A stretch of DNA of 64,000 nucleotides from Demequina sp. NBRC 110054 (lineage in GTDB: Bacteria; Actinomycetota; Actinomycetes; Actinomycetales; Demequinaceae), in the NCBI RefSeq assembly GCF_002090115.1, contig NZ_BBRK01000004.1:1922001-1986000 (forward strand), in the 5' to 3' direction. This document shows positions 34,901-41,246 of the stretch, in pieces. Position 1 is the first letter of the stretch. Every line of letters starts with the position of its first letter. The notes below the pieces were generated by a model that searched no databases, was not told where the DNA came from, and saw only the letters and a list, made by a program, of their open reading frames with translations. Position numbers and translations under genes: made by a program.

Positions 34901-36227
34901 GAACCTGGTCTCCACGACCAATAACTCAGGCACCCAGCTGTACCTGTACGACGCCTCGGGGCAACGCGTCGCACGCATCAGCGACACCGCTGTGACGGCG
35001 TACTTCGGCGCAACCGAGGTGACGGACACGGCCGTGAACACAGCGGGCGACGGCGTGACCGCAACTCGCTACTACACCCTCGGAAGCACCACGATCGGGT
35101 ATCTCACCGACGAAGGCGAACTGTGGTGGCTACTCGCAGACGTCCAGGGCTCCGCCACCGTTGCAGTCGAGGGCGACGAGCCGATCGCAGACGCCAACGT
35201 CCAGCGCGTCGCCTACACGCCCTACGGCCAGGTGCGCGGCACCAGCGAACTGACAGACACCGACCGTGGCTGGCTTGGACAGGTTGAGGACAGCAGCACC
35301 GAACTGTCGTATCTCAACGCGAGATACTACGACGCGACCATCGGGCGCTTCCTCTCGCCCGACCCCCTGCTCGATGCGTCCGACCCACGGTCACTCGACG
35401 CGTACATGTACGCCAACAACAACCCGGTCGAATACGCCGATCCGACGGGCCTGGATCCGAAACTGTGGGATGACGGCCGAGCCGTCGGCGTCCCTGGTAG
35501 CGGCAGCGTTCAATCAAGCAGTTCGGGATCGTCTACCAGCACCGCGCCGAGTGCCGGAAACACACAGTCGAATAGCAGCGGAAGCGTCTTCGAAGGCGAC
35601 GACCTCGTTTCACTCTTCGTCAACCTGGCCAAAGAGGGCAACGACACTGCGTACCTGGACCTGTACAACAGCCTTACCAAGGAGATCAGAGACGGTATCT
35701 CGCCCGAGGGTTTGTATTTGATCGATACCGAGGCCCAGAATCGACTCCTCCACCAGCAGGTGTGTGAGGCAAACCCCGGCGAATGCTGGGCACCCTGCCC
35801 TTCCGACAGTTATACGAGCTGCCAGCTTGAACGGGGCGCAGTGGGCGTCGTTGTCTACGTGGTGGTCCCCGCGCTCGTAGGTTTCGGCGGCTCCTACCTC
35901 GCCAGAGCGGCCGCCACCGATATGGCGGCTGCTTCCTCAAACGCCGTACGTGTGGAGTCGTACACGTACGTAGATATGACGTTGGGCAGGTCGATCCGTA
36001 ACGTGGGTACGAACGCGACGTACACCGAAGTTGCCGAGACCTTGTCCCGAACCGGGTGGAGTTCCTGGTCCGCAAAGAACGGTACAGTCCAAATCTTCGA
36101 GAAGGATGGAGCGAAGTTCGTCCTCCGCGAGCCGAACTCAAGCGGCTATCCGGGATGGACGCTGGACTACACGCCGCAGGGCGCAGCCGAAAAGGTGATC
36201 GAGATTCGATTGGGTTACGAGCAATGA
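28959..36227 (+). CDS. RHS/YD-repeat polymorphic toxin
   Basis: The 2,422-aa protein has an N-terminal hydrophobic segment (ATVAATSAFMLALSGPVVAV, residues 14-33) acting as a signal, and a SpvB-like start (SYSIGVDVPPVTGGPTPDLS). Many YD repeats (YDVLGRLVGR, YDAAGRLTTR, YDAFGMLTQV) and the RHS core ending LSYLNARYYDATIGRFLSPD, YMYANNNPVEYADPTGLD follow. The last 250 residues are variable, as in all polymorphic toxins: a Ser-rich linker, a hydrophobic stretch (GVVVYVVVPALVGFGGSYLA) and a C-terminal unit with YTEVAETLSRTGWSSWSAKN and KFVLREPNSSGYPGWTLDYT. This tail has the look of a BECR-type RNase toxin but I cannot name it. GTG 28959 follows the upstream stop closely. The YD region is interrupted near residues 1830-1930 by an Ala/Ser/Thr-rich insert. 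Confidence 0.92.
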   Translation: MDLNDTKRAGRAMATVAATSAFMLALSGPVVAVEVPAQAIMADVVSTQVASPETDSEAGDVYTIDVTDEVHTDSVDTAEAQTPATVDAEAAASAVELASADPAPGFDTFKVAAPDQFAARASRQNTWEDKPTSESYDVVAGVGRPSLENAFEGTFGSEMATTVAVSGRPDLLIEEVVRADEGASVEVETIDASAAIPGSAFALSVTLDDGEADAAWVDLALDLTGVSNLYGANYGDRLQLLAFPACALTDPDNADCLIGVELPRSDDLGGLTRVTAPADSGHVLEIDGAQFGMSRGAAITSATRSSDLLAGLAHSQGVTMEASVAGPTIVVAVAGAASQAGDFAASTLPSAGTWAVGEQSGAFSYSIGVDVPPVTGGPTPDLSLNYSSSAVDGQNLATNNQSGLVGDGWSLSTAYIERNFKNCEDDIDDGADRNFEAADYDGDLCWQSPYSDAPASMSLTLVLDGSAYDVVRDSGNLFYVEDNPDWRLTRVTRSGDSFNGDNNSEYFVLRTPDGSVYYFGLGDVDGMTTNSVATVPVYGDDDEEPHGDSGTDPTVQGYRFMLDHEEDSTGFGATYEYAQSTNHYRSGSGSTLEYVRDIRLLNVFYGARFDEADADAPGSRLSSYQAKANLGYSMRCVETTTYNDPLSAAAEDDCAQSALKAVTDPDGLDSDGKTSTYVDTPIDLLCTGSCTSVQDAPVFFATHRLDNITTLVYASGDWGKVQRTQLVQSMPATSDQNTRALWLDSVYTVAYNDYDTDDYLRTYAVTFDGTEMNNRVDWDPSDPTRTALPKRRITRVTEGTGERIRVDYADYGEVDVCPTEGFDLDDEDDSQWVTDFVASKNTDSCYTSVRKKSAGIYHHYLVKEIKLVDTVGGQPEQTYTYAYIGNGAWNYAENELYDNDDSHSGFSDWRGYEVVRVTTGTGDNALTVRNQYFRGISKRYMASSGEEGPVVDLETIVGGFIREDVPRMAGYLASSTTRDAEGTLIAATAYQYSLTQPSTGNALQQASIARLRTTVDYAYEPGTTWSSTSTTTSTYNDNGYLDHEKTTVATTNDGSEVDSATTCVEYGYAQNTTNADGAAVSYWNEATWHATEYLMLQASTTTYEGTCASGTETSYSYVLYDGSETLSDNTPTRGLATAEVQKIDGDTYSRAEATYDDEARIITATMPEEVKKAQGNSSYEPAMTTWTYWRNAAGVTKTAVTDAAGNTSATWAEPNYGNVYRQKSANGDFTYYGYDAFGMLTQVWAPTEYGQSSAPSLDVVPTAYYEYDLYTTELSARTRPVAVMSASYMGKNASGNYICIEDGCFVNRSYTFYDGFGREIQTHTVAADGSEGRTVSATQYDQYGQVILTSGAFYDSKSAQFSSGLVDLVADDYETDVDTYTEIVYDALGRTISSTSMVKEADELTAVAQQEVTTTYLGSKQATQTLAYDDDGANPEVVATTEATYDARNRLVTQTQLPADDDTTSTAITTNYAYETFASGSRTTVTDSGNKKTEYTWDLAGRQTSLKDPNAGLTSYTYDADGNATETTSPAGTVTMEYDVLGRLVGRTSKEPDGSDEDESSSATWTYANAENLADLELDTGDLGLLVKETATTVVGDDSYEVATTYTYDEDHRLAESTVTLPDSELLGDLSGYVYTQSFDYDDVGQLTDVDLPAAGSLEAETVTTGYNRFGQAVTLSTLSAGNAEQLVTGVTYDAIGRLTSRSYVNGGTRTVSWNADSSIAQVAFGAADGTDPVQDDEYVYDDAGRVTAIIDQVVRSDETDTYDYIQGQCFVYDGLNRLQSAWTYDATGTTEGETAECGTAVDTDDTSWTYDASSYAQSWTYDKVGEILTQSTTLPSTSTLDDGDTLDATEQLATASADPVASAEATTSAQPSTSASASTAATATPSTTVDPTASAEDTETEETAPAASAASVDEGAVGAASTVNENFDSEDSAHPAAVTKVTATSSEGETTKSYQYDAAGRLTTRTANGETLTASWDVMSNLVSTTNNSGTQLYLYDASGQRVARISDTAVTAYFGATEVTDTAVNTAGDGVTATRYYTLGSTTIGYLTDEGELWWLLADVQGSATVAVEGDEPIADANVQRVAYTPYGQVRGTSELTDTDRGWLGQVEDSSTELSYLNARYYDATIGRFLSPDPLLDASDPRSLDAYMYANNNPVEYADPTGLDPKLWDDGRAVGVPGSGSVQSSSSGSSTSTAPSAGNTQSNSSGSVFEGDDLVSLFVNLAKEGNDTAYLDLYNSLTKEIRDGISPEGLYLIDTEAQNRLLHQQVCEANPGECWAPCPSDSYTSCQLERGAVGVVVYVVVPALVGFGGSYLARAAATDMAAASSNAVRVESYTYVDMTLGRSIRNVGTNATYTEVAETLSRTGWSSWSAKNGTVQIFEKDGAKFVLREPNSSGYPGWTLDYTPQGAAEKVIEIRLGYEQ

Positions 36228-36838
36228 CCGACAGCCGCTTCTACCCCGTGGACGCTCAGTCCTTCGCGCGGATTCTTGGCGAACTCGCGCAAGTCCTCCA
36301 TCCCGACACCCGGCTGCCGAATTGGCCTTTCGAAGTCCCGGAAGGACACGCCGACGTCTGTCAGTTCGATCACGCTATCTCGGGACCATTCGGCGCGGTC
36401 TTGCAGGATCTCGTCGACACCTACGGGGATGCCACCGTCAGCGTTGCGGTCTTCGACCCAACGCCGGACTACTACCGCGAGTCCTACGGTTCGTACCCCG
36501 CTTTCACCACGGCTGGGCGGACCGTCTCTGAGACATTCTGGGGAGCGGTCTCATACGAACCGGGCGGCGATCCCAGCGGCTCGGTCGCCTACACAGCCAA
36601 TGTCGTGGGCATCGCCGGAAGCTCAGGCGAATGGGCGGTCTGGGCCGAGCGATCCTGGGACATTGCGATCGTCTTGTCGCGACACTCTGGAGGCCGGTGG
36701 CTGTCAGCGGGCGTGGAATTCGTATCGGTCGAAGCGGCGCTCGCTGACTTCACCGAGCCGGACTTCAAGGTTCCGTTGTCCGACCGGGCGCGCAGCACCT
36801 TCCTCCACAACATCCGAATGCGCGGGTCGCTGACGTGA
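36224..36838 (+). CDS. Putative immunity protein for the RHS toxin
   Basis: The 204-aa product overlaps the RHS stop by 4 bp (ATGA), the standard position of a cognate immunity gene. It has no signal peptide or membrane segment, which fits a cytoplasmic inhibitor. The sequence is acidic with a beta-rich middle (DATVSVAVFDPTPDYYRESY; AERSWDIAIVLSRHSGGRWL) and does not match an immunity family I can name. Function rests on position and absence of other motifs. Confidence 0.7.
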   Translation: MTDSRFYPVDAQSFARILGELAQVLHPDTRLPNWPFEVPEGHADVCQFDHAISGPFGAVLQDLVDTYGDATVSVAVFDPTPDYYRESYGSYPAFTTAGRTVSETFWGAVSYEPGGDPSGSVAYTANVVGIAGSSGEWAVWAERSWDIAIVLSRHSGGRWLSAGVEFVSVEAALADFTEPDFKVPLSDRARSTFLHNIRMRGSLT

Positions 36839-38006
36839 TTCGCCGGCTGCTGCTAGTTGCTAGTCGTTCTGGTCGCGTCCCTCGCCCCGTTCGTGGGCAC
36901 CTCGTCGACATCGGCAACCACCGGGAATCTGAGCAGCAGTAGGTCCGACACCGACGACGGCCTGCGCCGTCCACCGGCGCGGACATGACTAGCTGATTCC
37001 TAGATTGCGCGCCGTGGCTGCCACAGGTTCTTCCTGGCCGACCAGATCAATGCTCCTTGCCGGAACTCCGGCGACTTCGGTGCAGGCATCTGTGGAACTC
37101 CCCTCCAAGACGATCATCGCCTCGGATCAGGTGTCCACAAGAGCGGGGCAGGCTCCGACGCCAGCCAGCGCTGCAGTTGTGGGCAGCCGCGTTCGCGGTG
37201 TCCTGCTCGGCCTGTGGTCCCGGCGAATCGCACGGTGCGGCGCGTCCGTCTTGAGGCGTACCGCCGACGCGGCGCGTGAGAGCATCGCGAACGGCTGGTC
37301 GGCCCCGTCATCCCTTCAATTGAACGCAGTGCGAATCCGGATGCGAGACGCAGCAGGCGTTTCGGATACAGGTTGCCTTCGATCATTGGCGGCGGTCGGC
37401 AGGTGGCCGGGGCAGAGAATCTCGGTGACTTCCTAGGGCGATCTGTCGCCCACGGCCCTCAGCAGGATTCGCGTGTGCGGCTTGGTTCTGACGGCTTGGC
37501 CGCGCTGGGGAGAGCAGTCATTCGTGGGTGTTTCGAGCATGGTTCGCGGAGTCTCAGATGGCGCGGTCAACTACCACAACTCAGTGCCTTGGCTCTAGGT
37601 CTCGGAAGTGCGCGTTCCTCTTGCAAACAGGGGTTTTGCGGGCCACGATGGCACTACCGGTCAAGCGTGACGTCCGGGCTGACGGCCGTCGGCCCACGGG
37701 GTGGCAGGGGCGTGGAAGTGCCTCACGCGGCCACATGGCTGAGCTGTTGCTCGCGCCTCTCGATCTTTGGAAGTCCGCGCGCCTTCACGCCCCGAGGGAG
37801 TGTCTGAGGCCGCAATGCGCTCATTGGTGAGCCGTGCTGGCGCGCGCCTGTGAATGGGGGTCCGCTCTCGTCGGGCGAGCAGGCGAATGTCGCGACGCGC
37901 ACCCCAGCCTCCATGACAACCGACTTCCGACGCTCATAGTTATGTCAAGCCGGGTGGTCGTCTGACGGAGGTCACTCTCTTCCCCCATCCTGAATGGAGC
38001 AGTCTC
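36839..38006. other. 1.2-kb region without firm genes
   Basis: No frame here combines a ribosome site with coding-like composition. The longest (37005-37436, 143 codons, plus strand) is Ala/Arg/Ser-rich and looks like spacer. Regions behind RHS toxins often hold remnants of earlier toxin tails and orphan immunity genes, and this may be such a decayed stretch, but I cannot show it. The last part (37888-37950) is the dispersed block listed separately. Confidence 0.45.
37888..37950 (+). repeat. Dispersed upstream block, copy 2
   Basis: It aligns with 25821-25884 (see copy 1): TGTCGCGACGCGCACCCC ... AGCCTCC ... TTCCGACGCTCA ... TATGTCAAGCC. It ends about 55 bp before the ATG at 38007, similar to the spacing of copy 1 from its gene. 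Confidence 0.5.
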
Positions 38007-38246
38007 ATGGACCCCTGGTACGCCCATCTCGATCGCCGAGATGGCCATCTGCATGCGCAGGCTTTGCCCAACCCGATGTGGGCCTACGAATTCGCAAAAG
38101 TAGATCGCGCCAAGCGCCGTCACTGTGGCGACGCCAAGCATGCACTCGCCGCCGCCATTGAGGCCGCCGCCACGGAAACCGACGCCATCAGCGGCTGGCA
38201 CGTCAGGCAGGCCAAGCCCACCGGCCGCGACGCCGCCGGCATCTGA
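38007..38246 (+). CDS. Small protein similar to transposase C-terminal tail
   Basis: The 79-aa product ends AKHALAAAIEAAATETDAIS, GWHVRQAKPTGRDAAGI. This closely follows the end of the protein at 38347 (GKQALMLAIRAAAANINAIS, NWYARQDRKGATR) and, less closely, the tail of the big transposase (AKQALLAAIMVFSANVRAIS). The first half (MDPWYAHLDRRDGHLHAQAL) keeps no DDE residue. A GGAG lies seven bases before the ATG. It may be a relic of a deleted transposase-like gene or a small binding protein made from the tail domain. Confidence 0.5.
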   Translation: MDPWYAHLDRRDGHLHAQALPNPMWAYEFAKVDRAKRRHCGDAKHALAAAIEAAATETDAISGWHVRQAKPTGRDAAGI

Positions 38247-38346
38247 GGCCGCCTTCGAGCGGCCCCTCGGCCTGTGGATGCGGGCGGCTCCGCTGTCGCA
38301 CGGTTCGCACTTGCTTTCTCTCGATCTATCGCTCTACGGAGAATTC

Positions 38347-39522
38347 ATGACTACTTTCGACCACACGACCGACGGCGACGACGCTGTCGCGCTGTTCGCC
38401 GACGACCTTTACACACTTCGCACCCTCTTCGACGATGGCCGCGCTCCGGACTCGGCCGAGGTGCGGGCTGCAGCCGCTGCCGTGGCACGGGGCTACGTCG
38501 ACGCAGGCGACATCCCGGCGCTGCTGACCGGCTACGTGCAAGAGGGCGCGTCGGGCGCGGCATGCGGCGGCGTTAGCGTCGCGATCCCGCCCGCCGCCTT
38601 CGTGACCGCCGCACTTGCCTGCGCGGTCACCGGTGTCGCCCCGACCATGACAGCAATCCACGACTTCGTCACCGACTCGGCCATGACCGCGAACACCCGC
38701 TCCACGCTCGGTCTGCCCGTCTCGGATGACGCCGAGAAGGACGAGGCGCTCGACGCGCAGCGTGTCGGCCTCGCGATCGAGACCGTGCGGCGTGCGTTGA
38801 CTCGCGTGGCCGAGCTCATCGATCCGCGCCCTGACTTCGCGGGGCGCATCGCGATCGACGCCACGCTCATCCCCGTCTACCCCACGGGTCCCGTTCGTAT
38901 CGAGCGCCTCCACGACCGAGGAGCACAGCTCTATGGACGGCTCACGGCCGCCGCGCTGCATCTGCTGCCGACGCGCGCAACGCAGTCGATGAACGTAGAC
39001 GTCACCTTCGAGACGGCAGTCACGTACGTCCTAGGTATCGGCGGCGTAGTCGTGGTTGCGGGCTTGTCGCCGATGCAGTTCGGCGACGCGCCTCGCCTTG
39101 TCGGCGGCATCGCCCTCACCAGGCCAGACACGCACATCGACGGGCCTGCCGAAACGATCCTGCAGGGCCTGAACGACGCCGGATCGAAACCGGGGGCCCT
39201 CACCGTCGACCATGGCTACCAGGGTGTCTCAACGGACTTCCCGGCCTGGGCTCGTCGCCTCGGCTGCATCCTGACTATGACCTCTATGAGCGGTGAAGGA
39301 ACCGACGCACCGCAGAGCATGGCACCGACCCGCAAGGAGGCGGATGCGGCACCGTTGCGCGTGGGGCCCGGGTCGCGCGAGATCAGTGGCCTGCCTGCCA
39401 CAGGGCACATCCGAGGTGGGGGCAAGCAGGCGCTCATGCTCGCCATCAGGGCCGCTGCCGCCAACATCAACGCGATCAGCAACTGGTACGCCAGGCAGGA
39501 CCGCAAGGGGGCAACTAGGTAG
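38347..39522 (+). CDS. Truncated transposase-like paralogue
   Basis: The 391-aa protein aligns by eye with the 680-aa transposase. RIAIDATLIPVYPTG (Asp171) matches LAIDGTKVPVYTAG (first catalytic Asp). ALTVDHGYQG (Asp288) matches VVADGAI (second Asp). HIRGGGKQALMLAIRAAAAN matches RVRGYAKQALLAAIMVFSAN. The zinc-ribbon insertion and the VEGFNATLKE segment with the catalytic Glu are missing, so strand transfer activity is not expected. The frame is intact, with GGAG before the ATG, which argues against simple decay; a regulatory or domesticated role is possible. Confidence 0.7.
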   Translation: MTTFDHTTDGDDAVALFADDLYTLRTLFDDGRAPDSAEVRAAAAAVARGYVDAGDIPALLTGYVQEGASGAACGGVSVAIPPAAFVTAALACAVTGVAPTMTAIHDFVTDSAMTANTRSTLGLPVSDDAEKDEALDAQRVGLAIETVRRALTRVAELIDPRPDFAGRIAIDATLIPVYPTGPVRIERLHDRGAQLYGRLTAAALHLLPTRATQSMNVDVTFETAVTYVLGIGGVVVVAGLSPMQFGDAPRLVGGIALTRPDTHIDGPAETILQGLNDAGSKPGALTVDHGYQGVSTDFPAWARRLGCILTMTSMSGEGTDAPQSMAPTRKEADAAPLRVGPGSREISGLPATGHIRGGGKQALMLAIRAAAANINAISNWYARQDRKGATR

Positions 39523-39534
39523 GCCGCAAGACGA

Positions 39535-39578
39535 CGAAGAGGTGGGACGGAGTCGAAAGACTCCGTCCCACCTCTTCG
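39535..39578. terminator. Strong bidirectional terminator, 20-bp stem
   Basis: Two perfect 20-bp arms (39535-39554 and 39559-39578) close a GAAA loop just after the truncated transposase gene and 63 bp before the convergent DUF4041 gene ends. There is no T-run, but its stability and position suit a bidirectional stop between the toxin and defence parts of the element. Confidence 0.75.
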
Positions 39579-39641
39579 CATATGGGTCGCGTCGCACCCG
39601 GTGGGACCCACCCGACGCCGCGACGCGCCTGGCTGCACTCG

Positions 39642-41063
39642 CTACGCGGACACCTGGCTGGCCCGGTACTCCTCGGCGGCGGGTTCGAGCGTGAACTCGA
39701 GGACCTCGACGTGCTGTTCCTTGAGGGCGTCGAGGACTTCCTGGGGTGTGGCGCGGAAGTACTCGCGGCGCAGGTTGATCTTGTTCAGCCGCCTGTCGGC
39801 GAAGCGCTGGTGGAGGCTGGACTCGAGCGTGACGGCGTCGTCGGCGAAGAACAGGGCATGGACGTCGAATCTGAACGGCACGGAGGCGTCGCCGAGCTCG
39901 TTGACGCGGTCCATCGGATCCAGACGCCGGGTCAGGCCGATCTTCACCACATCAGGCCCGAACGCTCCGATGTTCGAGATCACGTACACATAGCCCGCAC
40001 GTGCGTTCGCGGCACGGTAGTCGACATCCGCGATGGCCTTGTCGGTATCGGCGAGCTTCTCCCGCAGCCTCGCCGCACCCTCCTCATCGCCCTTCTCCAC
40101 CAGGGCTGCGATCGCGTTCTCGTAGTGCGAGCGTTCCTTCTCCAGCTTGTCCTTCGCGGCCTTCAGCTCAGCCTCGACGCGCTTCTGCTCCCGCAGCTCC
40201 TCACGATGCGCCCGCTCCGCTTCCTTCTCAGCCTGGAGAGCCTGCATGTGCCTTGCGGCCAGCTCCAGTTCTTTCAGGCGCAGCCTGTGGTACGGGACGG
40301 TGATGGACAGGCTGATCATCTTGCCCAGCCGTTCGACCTGCTCCATTGACTTCGTCAGGCGCTTCTGTGCCGATTCCAGGTTGCCGGCCTTGACCGTCTT
40401 GACGCAGTTCTCGGCCTCAGCATTGTACGAGCGCAACATCAGCTTCGACATGTCCGCCACGAACCGCTCGCCCTGCTTGGCGGAGTTGTTGAACATGAAG
40501 CCCGACGTCGCATCGGTCGCCTTCTTCGATGCGACCAGCTGCTTGATCTGAGAGCGCACCGACTCCAACTCCATCGCCAACGCGACAGACGACTCGGCCG
40601 GGTGCTCGTAGTCGTAGATCCCGAACTCCTGCATCCCCGCCGTCGCTCGCAGGTTCACCACGTCCCGCTCAGCCTCACGCTTGCTCGACTCCACCGACTG
40701 CAGCGCCTTCTGTACCGACGCGAGATCAGCCTGTGCGCGTGTGATCTGGTCTTGGATCTCGATCCGCGTCGCATCCAACTTTGCGACTTCCTTCAGCCCG
40801 TGCTGCTCGATCAGCGCCTGCAGGCGGTCGTTCTCGTCCTGAAGCTTTCCCGCATGCTTGCGAGCACCGAACAGAGGCACCTTCCGATCCCCACCCTGAC
40901 CCCCGCCAGTGGGGGAGGCTACCTGGAGCGGCTCGGTCACGTACGGGTCCACGCTCTGCGTGCCCTTGGTGAACACATGCTCGGTCCACGCGCTGCCACT
41001 CCAGTAGCGCTGCTCGTGCCTCTTGGTGGGGTCGGCGTACCAACCCTCCTGCGTCTGCGTCAT
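39642..41063 (-). CDS. DUF4041 and GIY-YIG (T5orf172) domain protein with DUF2510
   Basis: The 473-aa protein has three parts. DUF2510 at residues 7-31 reads GWYADPTKRHEQRYWSGSAW. A coiled coil and the DUF4041 region at about 75-330 include MQEFGIYDYEHPAESSVALA. A C-terminal T5orf172/GIY-YIG-like nuclease domain includes GYVYVISNIGAFGPDVVKIG then LTRRLDPMDRVNELGDASVP. The KIG-x-T-x-R block carries the family's catalytic Arg. Such proteins occur in phages and in bacterial defence islands; a role in phage response is plausible and unproven. ATG 41063 has GAGGGG eight bases upstream. It is divergent from the 793-aa nuclease-like gene. Confidence 0.85.
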   Translation of the reverse strand: MTQTQEGWYADPTKRHEQRYWSGSAWTEHVFTKGTQSVDPYVTEPLQVASPTGGGQGGDRKVPLFGARKHAGKLQDENDRLQALIEQHGLKEVAKLDATRIEIQDQITRAQADLASVQKALQSVESSKREAERDVVNLRATAGMQEFGIYDYEHPAESSVALAMELESVRSQIKQLVASKKATDATSGFMFNNSAKQGERFVADMSKLMLRSYNAEAENCVKTVKAGNLESAQKRLTKSMEQVERLGKMISLSITVPYHRLRLKELELAARHMQALQAEKEAERAHREELREQKRVEAELKAAKDKLEKERSHYENAIAALVEKGDEEGAARLREKLADTDKAIADVDYRAANARAGYVYVISNIGAFGPDVVKIGLTRRLDPMDRVNELGDASVPFRFDVHALFFADDAVTLESSLHQRFADRRLNKINLRREYFRATPQEVLDALKEQHVEVLEFTLEPAAEEYRASQVSA

Positions 41064-41246
41064 TCTCAATCCCCTCAACGTCATCATTGACGCTTCGCAT
41101 CGTATGACGGCAGAGTGACATTCGTATGGCGAACGTGAACTTCGAGCGCGGGCGCAGTGAGACGACTTCTTGCCGGGTGAGTCCATCGAGATGTCAAGCT
41201 ACGCTCCCGCCGCACGCCGAGTGCATCCTCCGGGGGGTCGACAACA

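Noticed and set aside
36980-37005. CTAG-N7-CTAG resembling the recombination site
   Set aside because: The spacer is 7 bp and the outer arm bases do not match CTNNCTAG; chance occurrence is likely.
37005-37436. 143-codon plus-strand frame
   Set aside because: No ribosome site, no motif, composition like spacer; kept only as part of a gene-poor region.
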